DNA of 21,037 nt, taken from positions 1 through 21,037 of the forward strand of contig DATCVR010000265.1 in assembly GCA_036566745.1 (NCBI GenBank), read 5' to 3'. The position numbers and the translations under genes were made by a program. Source of the DNA: DATCVR01 sp036566745. GTDB lineage: Bacteria > Actinomycetota > Actinomycetes > Jiangellales > Jiangellaceae. The stretch's first letter is position 1, and each line of letters begins with the position of its first letter. The notes under the pieces are model-generated. The model had not been told where the DNA came from and did not search any database. It worked only from the letters and a program-made list of their open reading frames with translations. Positions 1-6,117 of this stretch are shown one piece after another.

Positions 1-2
1 GC

Positions 3-302
3 TCAGCGCGCCGGGGCCTCGCTGAGGTCGACGAACTGATCGGGCACGGGAGCGGCCGCGGCGGCGGCACCGGGAACGGTGGGCTTGGGCCGACGGGGTT
101 CGCGGACACCCGCTCCGCCGTCGGTGCCACCGAGCCCGGGCGGACCCGGCGATCGCGGCGGTGCCGCAGGGCCGTCGCCCGGCGTGGATCCTGGCCGTGG
201 GCCGTCGCCGGACGAGCGGCGGACGATGTCCTCGGCCTCCGGCCAGGGCCGCGGACGCGAGCGGGTGCCGAAGGGGACCTTGCGGCGTCGTCGTCTGGCC
301 AT
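3..302 (-). CDS. Small Arg/Pro-rich hypothetical protein (99 aa)
   Basis: I do not recognise a family. The protein begins with a run of arginines (MARRRRRK), continues through a Pro/Gly/Ala-rich and probably disordered middle, and ends in a more ordinary acidic tail (DQFVDLSEAPAR). It has no cysteine, membrane segment or signal peptide. A promoter-like pair on the minus strand, TTGACC and TTCACT separated by 17 bases, ends 6 bases before the ATG, which suits a leaderless transcript and supports this start. The alternative is that this is only a GC-rich open frame: low complexity makes the coding call uncertain, and the plus-strand frame over it looks no better. The very basic N-terminus could bind nucleic acid, but that is a guess. 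Confidence 0.5.
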   Translation of the reverse strand: MARRRRRKVPFGTRSRPRPWPEAEDIVRRSSGDGPRPGSTPGDGPAAPPRSPGPPGLGGTDGGAGVREPRRPKPTVPGAAAAAAPVPDQFVDLSEAPAR

Positions 303-308
303 GCTCTC

Positions 309-337
309 AGTGAACGTCGGGATGGCCGAGCGGTCAA
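309..337 (-). promoter_or_regulatory. Putative leaderless promoter of the 99-aa protein
   Basis: On the minus strand, TTGACC (332-337) and TTCACT (309-314) are 17 bases apart. The -10 ends 6 bases before the ATG at 302, so transcription would start at or next to the start codon. The -35 matches consensus in 5 of 6 positions; the -10 lacks the usual A at its second position. Confidence 0.4.
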
Positions 338-355
338 TCGGCGTTCACGCTCGGC
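325..355 (-). terminator. Hairpin downstream of the alpha/beta hydrolase
   Basis: An 8-bp perfect inverted repeat (GCCGAGCG / CGCTCGGC) with a 15-base loop begins 26 bases after the stop of the hydrolase gene. There is no T-run, which is common for terminators in high-GC actinobacteria. The -35 of the next gene lies in its loop, so it could instead act as an operator. Confidence 0.4.
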
Positions 356-381
356 GAAGGGGTGGCTCGCACCGGCCCAGA

Positions 382-1227
382 TCAGTCGCTGTTCGCCGCT
401 CCGCGCCCCGCGATCGCTCCGCCCGCGTGGTCGAGGGCCCACGACAACGCGAAGTCGGCGACCTCCTCCCACCCCTCCTGGGCCGGCAGGAGATGGGCGC
501 GGTCGGGGTACTCCTTGACGTCGGTGATCGTGTTCGACGTGTAGTGCTTGGCGTTCGAGCGCTGCACGGCCGGCGGCATGAGATGGTCCTGGCCGCCGGA
601 GATGAACAGCAGAGGCGCTCGGCCGTCATTGCCGTAGTCGACCCACGCGTCCTGGTGGCCGGGCTGCAGGTTGGCGAGCACGATGCTCCAGAGGATGCGT
701 CCGGACGCCGGGACGGCGTAGCGCTCGTACAGCGCCCGCGACTCCTCATCGCTGAAGGTGTTCGTGAACGCGTAGTGCCACTGCTCGGGGGTGAGAGGGA
801 CGGCCTTGTGCCGGTTGGCGGGGTTCTTGAAGACCGGGAACGTGGACTTGAGCTGCGACAACGGCAGGGCCCGGACGCCCTCTGTCGGCGCCGAGTTGAT
901 CGCCAAGCCCGCGGCTCCGAACCCGTGGTCGAGAAGGAGCTGGACGAACGTCCCACCGGCGGAGTGGCCGATGAGGACGGGCGGCGAGTCCAGCTCACCG
1001 ATGATCTCCTCGAGATGCTCGACGACGGCCGGCACGGTGAGCGCCTCGATCGGTGACGAGTCGGCGTTCAACGCCTCGACCTCGACCTCGAACCCGGGAT
1101 AGGCCGGTGCGAGCACGCGGTAGCCCTGGTTCTCGTAGTGGTCGATCCAGTGTTCCCAGCTCCGTGGGGTCACCCAGAAGCCGTGGATCAGAACGATCGT
1201 GTCGGGCATGGCTGAATCGTTGCTCAT
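382..1227 (-). CDS. Alpha/beta hydrolase (281 aa)
   Basis: A soluble serine hydrolase of the alpha/beta fold; the substrate cannot be read from sequence. Counting from the chosen ATG, the oxyanion-hole motif LIHGFW is near residues 13-18, the nucleophile elbow GHSAGG puts the catalytic serine at about 89, the acid is the Asp of SGGQDHLMPP (about 214), and the histidine is in DRAHLL (about 245). The triad is therefore complete and correctly spaced, with a helical cap between about 115 and 205. The open frame reaches back to 1269, but GGGGGGACGG just before the ATG at 1227 is a good ribosome site and the extra 14 residues look non-coding, so I use 1227. A strong hairpin at 1312-1343 separates it from the epoxide hydrolase gene upstream, so it is probably transcribed alone. 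A non-haem chloroperoxidase or esterase role is possible. Confidence 0.9.
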   Translation of the reverse strand: MSNDSAMPDTIVLIHGFWVTPRSWEHWIDHYENQGYRVLAPAYPGFEVEVEALNADSSPIEALTVPAVVEHLEEIIGELDSPPVLIGHSAGGTFVQLLLDHGFGAAGLAINSAPTEGVRALPLSQLKSTFPVFKNPANRHKAVPLTPEQWHYAFTNTFSDEESRALYERYAVPASGRILWSIVLANLQPGHQDAWVDYGNDGRAPLLFISGGQDHLMPPAVQRSNAKHYTSNTITDVKEYPDRAHLLPAQEGWEEVADFALSWALDHAGGAIAGRGAANSD

Positions 1228-1311
1228 GAGCCGTCCCCCCGGGCCTCGACGTGGCACCCACGAGATCACACGGCCGCAAATGCCGCAATAGGGATGGCCA
1301 GGTTCAACGCA

Positions 1312-1343
1312 GATCCGGCTGCGCGCTGTGGCGCAGCCGGATC
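1312..1343 (-). terminator. Strong hairpin terminator after the epoxide hydrolase gene
   Basis: A 13-bp perfect inverted repeat (GATCCGGCTGCGC at 1312-1324 and its complement at 1331-1343) with a 6-base loop starts 13 bases past the epoxide hydrolase stop. There is no T-tract. The position and strength suggest it ends that transcript and insulates the next hydrolase gene. Confidence 0.7.
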
Positions 1344-1356
1344 CGGGTGGAAGGGC

Positions 1357-2517
1357 TCAGACGGTGTGGTCGACGGCGTAGAACGCGCGCAGCTCCTCGG
1401 CCAGCACGTCGGGAACCTCCATCGAGGCGAAGTGGCCGCCGCGGGGCCGCTCGGTCCACGAGACGATGCGGGTGTTGTCGCGCTCGGCGAACGGATGCAT
1501 GCTCTTGAAGTCGTCGGCGAACACCGTCACGCCGATCGGCCCGTCGTTGACCCGCGCCTCCACGCCCTTCTCCGTGTAGTGGAAGCGCACCGCGCCCGCC
1601 GCCGAGTTGGTCAGCCAGTAGAGGCTGACCTGCGTGAGCACGTGGTCGCGGGAGACGAGGCTGGTGCCGTTGCCGAAGTTCTCGAACAGCTCGTTGTAGG
1701 CGAGCTGGCCTACCGGTGAGTCGCTCAGCGCCGCCGCGATGGTCGTGGGACGAGAGGCGTTCATCAGCGCGTAGCCGTTCACCGTCTGGAACCAGCCGGC
1801 GAACTCCAACGCGGCGTAGTCGGCCGGCGTCATCTTCTCGAACTCCGCCGGGTCGCCCGATGGGAAGGAGAACAGCTGCAGGACGTGCGCGCCGAGGAAT
1901 CCGTCGGGGTTCAGCATGGCCAGCTCGCGTGAGACCATCGCGCCGCCGTCGGAGCCGTGCGCTCCGTACGAGGCGTACCCGAGGCCGCGCATCAGCGTGT
2001 CCCAGGCTCGCGCCACCCGGCCCATCGTCCAGTCCCCTTCGGCGAGCGGAGAGCTGAAGGCGATGCCGGGCAGGCTCGGGATGACCACGTGGAAGGCGTC
2101 CTCGGCGCGCCCGCCGTAGGCCTCGGGATCGGTGAGCGGGCCGATCAGGTCGAGGAAGTCGGCGAACGATCCGGGGTAGGTGTGGGTGAGCACGATCGGC
2201 GTCGCGTCCTCGACCGCCGAGCGCACGTGCAGGAAGTGGATGGTCTGACCGTCGATCTCGGTGAGGAAGTGCGGGAACTCGTTCATCCGCGCCTCCTGCC
2301 GGCGCCAGTCGAACGACGTCCGCCAGTAGTCGACCATGTCGCGGAGGTAGGACACCGGCGTGCCGTGGGTCCAGTCGTCACCGGGCACCTCGGTGGCGAA
2401 GCGGGTGTTGTCCAGCCGGGCCTGCAGATCGTCCAGCGCGGCCTGCGGGATCGCGACCTCGAACGGCCGGATCGTGAGGGCGTTGTCGGTGTTGTCGGTG
2501 CTGTGGGTGTAGGTCAT
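1357..2517 (-). CDS. Epoxide hydrolase, EHN-type (386 aa)
   Basis: The N-terminal part (about 15-125) matches the epoxide hydrolase N-terminal domain (IRPFEVAIPQAALDDLQARL, then the DWTHGTPVSYLRDMVDYW region). An alpha/beta hydrolase core follows. These enzymes add water to epoxides through a covalent ester on an aspartate. Here the nucleophile is Asp190 in HGSDGGAM, and the general-base histidine is about 362 in RGGHFASME. The oxyanion motif, usually HGWPGS in this family, reads HTYPGS (112-117), so one glycine is replaced by threonine. Length is normal. The ATG at 2517 follows a TAGGTT -10 by 6 bases, which suggests a leaderless mRNA. It is divergent from the WYL regulator, which is the likely controller. 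The substrate is unknown; detoxification or catabolism are both possible. Confidence 0.92.
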   Translation of the reverse strand: MTYTHSTDNTDNALTIRPFEVAIPQAALDDLQARLDNTRFATEVPGDDWTHGTPVSYLRDMVDYWRTSFDWRRQEARMNEFPHFLTEIDGQTIHFLHVRSAVEDATPIVLTHTYPGSFADFLDLIGPLTDPEAYGGRAEDAFHVVIPSLPGIAFSSPLAEGDWTMGRVARAWDTLMRGLGYASYGAHGSDGGAMVSRELAMLNPDGFLGAHVLQLFSFPSGDPAEFEKMTPADYAALEFAGWFQTVNGYALMNASRPTTIAAALSDSPVGQLAYNELFENFGNGTSLVSRDHVLTQVSLYWLTNSAAGAVRFHYTEKGVEARVNDGPIGVTVFADDFKSMHPFAERDNTRIVSWTERPRGGHFASMEVPDVLAEELRAFYAVDHTV

Positions 2518-2523
2518 GTGGCT

Positions 2524-2529
2524 AACCTA
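2524..2529 (-). promoter_or_regulatory. -10 box of the epoxide hydrolase, leaderless arrangement
   Basis: TAGGTT on the minus strand is followed by 6 bases (AGCCAC) and then ATG. This TANNNT-N6-ATG layout is typical of leaderless actinobacterial genes. No convincing -35 is seen at 17-18 bases, so activation by a regulator is possible. Confidence 0.6.
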
Positions 2530-2535
2530 GGCAGG

Positions 2536-2576
2536 GTTCCGGCACGGTTCGTTCCGGAATTTCGTGCGCTGCCGGA
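2536..2576. promoter_or_regulatory. Candidate operator between epoxide hydrolase and WYL regulator
   Basis: The 77-base divergent gap holds GTTCCGG twice with 15-base spacing (2536, 2551), an 8-bp palindrome TTCCGGAA (2552-2559), and an outer inverted repeat TCCGGCA/TGCCGGA (2538-2544 and 2570-2576) centred within 2 bases of the palindrome. Nested dyads in a divergent promoter suggest the binding site of the neighbouring regulator. This is inference from layout only. Confidence 0.45.
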
Positions 2577-2594
2577 CTTTTCTGAGAGGGCCAC

Positions 2595-3587
2595 ATGCTC
2601 GAGACGTCGGCCCGGCTCCTGGCGCTCCTCGGGATGCTGCAGACGCGTGGCACTTGGCCCGGTGCCGATCTCGCGTCCCGGCTCGACGTCGGTGAGCGCA
2701 CGCTCCGCAAGGACATCGAGCGCCTGCGCGAGCTGGGTTATCCGATCGACTCGGTGCGCGGCCCGTCCGGGGGATACCGGCTCGGGGACCACGGCCGGCT
2801 GCCACCGTTGCTGCTGGACGACGAGGAGGCGGTCGCCGTCGCCGTCGGGTTGAGTGCCGTGAGCGCGGTGCGCGGCGTCGAGGAGGCCAGCGCCCTGGCC
2901 CTCGCCAAGCTCGAACAGGTGCTGCCCGACCGGCTCCGGCGCCAGGTGCGGGCGCTCCACGACAGCACGGACATCGGGCCGGCCAACACCGGCACGAACG
3001 TCGAGGAGCCTCCGGTGGACGCCCGGCTGCTCGCCGACATCGCGGCCGCCGTGCGTGACCACGAGGCGCTCAGGTTCTCCTACGGTGAGGCCGGCGAGCC
3101 GGTCGAGGCCGAGCCGCACCGCCTGGTCAGCTGGCAGCAACGCTGGTATGTCGTGGCGCGGCGCCGTCCGGCGGGGTCGTGGCAGTCGTTCCGGGTCGAC
3201 TGGATGACGTTGCGGGTGCCCAGCGGCGGCAGGTTCACGCCCACGCCGCTCGACGGCGGCGACTACGCGGCGTTCGTGCTCCGCGACGTCGCCACCACCG
3301 GGTGGAAGGTTCACGCCCGGATCGCGGTGGACGCTCCGGCCTCGGAGGTGCTGTCCCGGATCAACCCGGCGGTCGGGGTGGTCGAGACCGTCGACGACAC
3401 CCATGCGGTGCTGGTCACGGGCGCGGACAGCCTCGAGATCATCGCCGTCTGGATCGGCATGCTGGGGCTCGACTTCCACGTCACGGACCCGCCGGAACTC
3501 GTCGAGCACGTGCGGACCCTGGGGCAGCGGTACCGGCGGTCGCTGCCCGACACCGGAGTTCCGGGGCCTGTCGGTGACGCCCACTAG
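2595..3587 (+). CDS. YafY-type HTH/WYL transcriptional regulator (330 aa)
   Basis: The N-terminus (about 5-60) is a winged helix of the HTH_11/DeoR type (ADLASRLDVGERTLRKDIER, then ELGYPIDSVRG and the wing GGYRLG). A WYL domain at about 145-235 carries EPHRLVSWQQRWYVVARR, with WYV in place of WYL, and a WCX-like C-terminal domain follows. WYL domains sense ligands, in some cases nucleotides or nucleic acid. GAGAGGG 4 bases before the ATG supports this start. It is divergent from the epoxide hydrolase across a gap with nested dyads, so it probably controls that gene and itself. Its stop codon TAG forms the first half of the next gene's -10 (TAGCGT), so it and the DHFR-like gene are packed tightly without being one operon. 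Confidence 0.93.
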   Translation: MLETSARLLALLGMLQTRGTWPGADLASRLDVGERTLRKDIERLRELGYPIDSVRGPSGGYRLGDHGRLPPLLLDDEEAVAVAVGLSAVSAVRGVEEASALALAKLEQVLPDRLRRQVRALHDSTDIGPANTGTNVEEPPVDARLLADIAAAVRDHEALRFSYGEAGEPVEAEPHRLVSWQQRWYVVARRRPAGSWQSFRVDWMTLRVPSGGRFTPTPLDGGDYAAFVLRDVATTGWKVHARIAVDAPASEVLSRINPAVGVVETVDDTHAVLVTGADSLEIIAVWIGMLGLDFHVTDPPELVEHVRTLGQRYRRSLPDTGVPGPVGDAH

Positions 3588-3590
3588 CGT
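3585..3590 (+). promoter_or_regulatory. -10 box of the DHFR-like gene, overlapping the upstream stop codon
   Basis: TAGCGT is followed by GCCGTC and then ATG at 3597, again TANNNT-N6-ATG. There is no Shine-Dalgarno sequence upstream of this ATG, which supports leaderless initiation. The TAG is also the stop codon of the WYL regulator gene. Confidence 0.5.
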
Positions 3591-3596
3591 GCCGTC

Positions 3597-4169
3597 ATGA
3601 CCAGGACCATCTTCTACACCGCCACCACGATCAACGGCTTCCTCGCCGACGAGCAGGGCTCGCTCGACTGGCTCACCGAAGGCCAGCCGCCGCCCGAGGC
3701 CGCAGGCGATGCCGACGACGCCGGGCCGGGTGAGCCGCCTCCGTATGTCACGTTCGCTGGGCAGGTCGGGGCCCTGGTCGAGGGTTCGACCACCTACCAG
3801 TGGTGCGTCGACCACGGCGAGACCGACTACACCGGCGGCCGCTTCCCGACCTTCGTGTTCACGTCGCGGTCACTCCCCGCCGCACCCGGGGCCGACGTCC
3901 GCTTCCGCTCCGGCGACGTCCGCGAGGTCTACGACGAGATCCATGCGGCCGCGGGCGGCAAGGACATCTGGCTCGTCGGGGGCGGCGACCTCGCCGGCCA
4001 GTTCTACGACGCCGGTCTCCTCGACGAGCTGCAGCTCTCGATCGCGCCCGTGGCGCTGCCCGGCGGCGCGCCGCTGCTTCCACGCCGCATCGAGAGCAGC
4101 GGCTTGAGCCTGCAGGACGTGCGGCGGTTCGGCCCGTTCGCCCATCTGACCTACCACGTCGTGCGCTGA
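3597..4169 (+). CDS. Dihydrofolate reductase family protein, RibD C-terminal type (190 aa)
   Basis: A cytosolic NADPH-dependent reductase-like protein of the DHFR/RibD_C superfamily. The start RTIFYTATTINGFLAD matches the first strand and loop of this family. EGSTTYQW corresponds to the GRxTYE-like element, and DIWLVGGGDLAGQFYDAGLL is the diagnostic glycine-rich NADP-binding segment followed by the DEL helix. Length is usual for stand-alone members. These proteins are common in actinobacteria and rarely have a known substrate; folate or riboflavin synthesis should not be assumed. The gene starts 9 bases after the WYL regulator and converges with the SnoaL-like gene, with a strong hairpin between them. 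Confidence 0.92.
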   Translation: MTRTIFYTATTINGFLADEQGSLDWLTEGQPPPEAAGDADDAGPGEPPPYVTFAGQVGALVEGSTTYQWCVDHGETDYTGGRFPTFVFTSRSLPAAPGADVRFRSGDVREVYDEIHAAAGGKDIWLVGGGDLAGQFYDAGLLDELQLSIAPVALPGGAPLLPRRIESSGLSLQDVRRFGPFAHLTYHVVR

Positions 4170-4186
4170 CCGGTCGGCGGTCCGGT

Positions 4187-4215
4187 GCCGCACATCAGCC
4201 GTCGGCTGGTGCGGC
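4187..4215. terminator. Hairpin between convergent genes (likely bidirectional terminator)
   Basis: GCCGCAC and CAGCCG on the left pair with CGGCTG and GTGCGGC on the right, with a 2-base bulge: about 13 possible pairs, a few of which must open to form the loop. It lies just past the DHFR-like stop and covers the last codons of the SnoaL-like gene, so it may end transcripts from both sides. Confidence 0.6.
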
Positions 4216-4623
4216 CGCCAGGCCGTCGGCGACGAGTCCGGCACGCACCGCGGCGCCCAGGGCCTCCACCGCGGACTTCGGGCGGACCATCACCGTGAGC
4301 TCCGTGATCAGGTCGGCCTCGTCGTAGTGGAGCAGGTCGATGCCATGGATCTGGGTGCCGTGCACGGTCGCCCGGAACGGCAGGACGGTCGAGGGCGCCT
4401 CGGTGCCGTCCGTGGTCTGGACGGTGCCGTCACAGTGCCCGACGTAGCCGAAGTCGTCGAAGACCCTCACCAGGACGCCGAAGAGGCCCAGCACCACGCG
4501 CTTGCCCTCGAAGGGGGTGAAGGTCACCGGGCTGTAGAGGCGGACGTCGTCGGTGAACAGGTCGGCGAGAGCAGCCAGATCGCGACGCTCGACGGAGCCG
4601 CGGAAGCGGTCGGCGGTGGTCAT
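4195..4623 (-). CDS. SnoaL/NTF2-like protein (142 aa)
   Basis: A small cone-shaped fold protein of the nuclear transport factor 2/SnoaL group. Typical features are the opening helix followed by DLAALADLFTDDVRLYSPV, the FEGKRVVLGLFGVL helix, and the late strands HGIDLLHYDEADLITELTVMVRP. Members bind small hydrophobic ligands; some are isomerases, cyclases or hydrolases, many are uncharacterised, and the reaction here is unknown. AACGAGGTGTCGCC before the ATG gives a usable ribosome site. It is divergent from the PadR regulator over an AT-rich palindrome, so it is the best candidate for the PadR target. Its last codons lie in the hairpin shared with the DHFR-like gene. Confidence 0.88.
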   Translation of the reverse strand: MTTADRFRGSVERRDLAALADLFTDDVRLYSPVTFTPFEGKRVVLGLFGVLVRVFDDFGYVGHCDGTVQTTDGTEAPSTVLPFRATVHGTQIHGIDLLHYDEADLITELTVMVRPKSAVEALGAAVRAGLVADGLAAAPADG

Positions 4624-4636
4624 GGCGACACCTCGT

Positions 4637-4670
4637 TACTCAAGGAAATGATTAGTCAGTTTATTGAGTA
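4637..4670. promoter_or_regulatory. 34-bp imperfect palindrome, candidate PadR operator
   Basis: TACTCAA (4637-4643) and TTGAGTA (4664-4670) are perfect inverted half-sites, and the inner TGATTAGTCA (4649-4658) has the same centre. Over the full 34 bp, 13 of 17 positions are complementary. The site is markedly AT-rich for this genome and fills the gap between the divergent SnoaL-like and padR genes, where both promoters must lie. Confidence 0.7.
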
Positions 4671-4693
4671 TCATGGGGCGGGTCCAGGTGACA

Positions 4694-4701
4694 GAGGGAG
4701 G
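4694..4701 (+). promoter_or_regulatory. Ribosome binding site that fixes the padR-like start
   Basis: GAGGGAGG lies 7 bases before the ATG at 4709. The reading frame opens earlier (TTG at 4664, ATG at 4673), but those codons lie in or next to the palindrome and have no ribosome site. Confidence 0.65.
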
Positions 4702-4708
4702 CGTCTCG

Positions 4709-5278
4709 ATGGCCTTGCGGCACGCCGTGCTGGCCGCACTGCTCGACGCCGAGCTCAGCGGATACCAGCTGGCCAAGGCGTTCGATCTCGGCGTGGCCAA
4801 CTTCTGGCACGCCCTTCCCCAGCAGGTGTACGCCGAGCTCGCCAGGCTCGAGGGCGACGGGCTCGTCAGCGGCCGGGACGTCGTGCAGGACACCCGGCCC
4901 ACCAAGCGTCTCTTCACGGTCACCGACGCCGGCCAGGCCGAGCTGGAGCGGTTCGCGGCCACGGCCAACAAGCCCTCGTTCATCCGCGACGACCTCCTCG
5001 TCAAGGTCCAGGCCGCCGACCACGTCGACTCCGGCGAGCTGATCGCCCAGCTCGCCGAGCGGGCGGGCTTCGCCGACGCCAAGATCGAGCTGTTCCGCGG
5101 GCTGCTGGAGCAGATGCGCGGCGACCGGAGCGAGGAGGAGTTCCTGCGCCATGGCGAACGCATCGGCCCCTACCTGACGTGTCTGCGCGGGCTCGCCTTC
5201 GAGCTGGGCAATCGCGACTGGTGCCGCCGGAGCGCGGCGATCCTCCGGGAAAGGCGGACGGCCCGTGCCGCATCCTGA
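4709..5278 (+). CDS. PadR-family transcriptional regulator (189 aa)
   Basis: The PadR winged helix covers about residues 1-85: MALRHAVLAALLDAELSGYQLAKAFD, then FWHALPQQVYAELARLEGDGLVSGR and the wing ending in KRLFTVTDAGQAELERF. A C-terminal helical dimerisation domain of the PadR_2/Vir type follows (about 90-180). Such proteins repress nearby genes and release DNA on binding small, often phenolic, molecules. I chose the start at 4709 for its ribosome site and because it gives the family's usual MALRHAVL-like beginning. The last 14 bases overlap the GDSL hydrolase gene, so both are probably co-transcribed and translationally coupled. The palindrome upstream is its likely site, giving autoregulation and control of the SnoaL-like gene. 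Confidence 0.93.
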   Translation: MALRHAVLAALLDAELSGYQLAKAFDLGVANFWHALPQQVYAELARLEGDGLVSGRDVVQDTRPTKRLFTVTDAGQAELERFAATANKPSFIRDDLLVKVQAADHVDSGELIAQLAERAGFADAKIELFRGLLEQMRGDRSEEEFLRHGERIGPYLTCLRGLAFELGNRDWCRRSAAILRERRTARAAS

Positions 5279-6056
5279 GTACCAGCGCTACGTCGCGCTG
5301 GGCGACAGCCAGACCGAGGGGGTCGGCGACGGCGACGACGTCTCCGGTCTGCGGGGATGGGCTGATCGGCTCGCCCAGCAGCTCGCGATGGGCAACCCCG
5401 GTCTCCAGTACGCCAACCTGGCCGTCCGCGGGCGTCGCGCCGCCCACGTCCGATCCGAGCAGCTCGGCCCCGCCCTCGGCCTGCGCCCCGACCTGGCCAC
5501 CGTGGTCGCCGGAGTCAACGACCTGCTCCGGCCCCGCTTCGACGCCGACGAGGTCGCCGGTCACCTGGAGGCGGTGTTCGCCGCGCTCACCGCCCACGGC
5601 GCCCGGGTGGCGACGGTCACCTTCCCGGACCTCGCGAGGATCACTCCGCTCGCCCGCCCGGTCAGCGCTCGCGCATCGGCCCTCAACGACCGCATCCGCG
5701 CCGCGGCCCACCGCCACGGGGTCGTCGTCGCCGAGACCTCCGACCATCCGGTCGTCACCGACTCGCGACTGTGGAGCCCGGACCGCCTCCACGCCAGCCC
5801 TCTCGGACACGAGCGGATCGCGGCGGCCGTCGCCCACGCCCTCGGCCTGCCCGGCAGCAGCGACTCGTGGACCCAGCCGCTGCCGTCGCCGGCGGACGAT
5901 CCCACCGGATGGCGGGCCGCGGCCGCCGAGCTGCGCTGGGCCGCCGACTTCCTCGGCCCGTGGCTGGGGCGGCGGCTGCGCGGCAGATCCTCCGGCGACG
6001 GCCGTACCGCCAAGCGCCCGCGGCTCGGGCCCGTTCAGCTCCCCACGGAGCGTTGA
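5265..6056 (+). CDS. SGNH/GDSL-family hydrolase (263 aa)
   Basis: A serine esterase/lipase of the SGNH group. Block I is YVALGDSQTEG with the catalytic Ser at 15, block II is the Gly in NLAVRGRR, block III is the Asn in AGVNDLLRP, and block V is DRLHASPLGH with the catalytic Asp and His. All four signature residues are present. No signal peptide is seen, so it probably acts inside the cell. A 50-residue tail rich in Trp, Arg and Ala (WRAAAAELRWAADFLGPWLG) follows the hydrolase domain and is probably an amphipathic helix. The start is GTG and overlaps the PadR gene by 14 bases, so the regulator and enzyme are one unit. The substrate is unknown. Confidence 0.92.
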   Translation: MPHPEYQRYVALGDSQTEGVGDGDDVSGLRGWADRLAQQLAMGNPGLQYANLAVRGRRAAHVRSEQLGPALGLRPDLATVVAGVNDLLRPRFDADEVAGHLEAVFAALTAHGARVATVTFPDLARITPLARPVSARASALNDRIRAAAHRHGVVVAETSDHPVVTDSRLWSPDRLHASPLGHERIAAAVAHALGLPGSSDSWTQPLPSPADDPTGWRAAAAELRWAADFLGPWLGRRLRGRSSGDGRTAKRPRLGPVQLPTER

Positions 6057-6104
6057 GCGCTTCACCTGAACGGCGACTCCCTGGGCCCGAACTGTCCGAT
6101 GTGG

Positions 6105-6110
6105 CACGAT
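6105..6110 (+). promoter_or_regulatory. Possible -10 of the AraC-type gene
   Basis: CACGAT stands 7 bases before the GTG start at 6118, and no ribosome site precedes it, so initiation may be leaderless. The first base does not match TANNNT and no -35 is recognisable. Confidence 0.3.
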
Positions 6111-6117
6111 CGAGTCT

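Noticed and set aside
79..1056. Long plus-strand frame (325 codons) over the hydrolase gene
   Set aside because: Arg/Gly-rich composition typical of an antisense shadow in GC-rich DNA; the minus strand encodes a complete hydrolase triad.
3554..3590. Third copy of the VOC promoter element before the DHFR-like gene
   Set aside because: Only TAGCGTG is shared; the 28-base upstream block is absent at the matching position.
4327..6069. 580-codon plus-strand frame over the SnoaL-like, PadR and GDSL genes
   Set aside because: Crosses three recognisable genes in the wrong frame or strand and has no domain.
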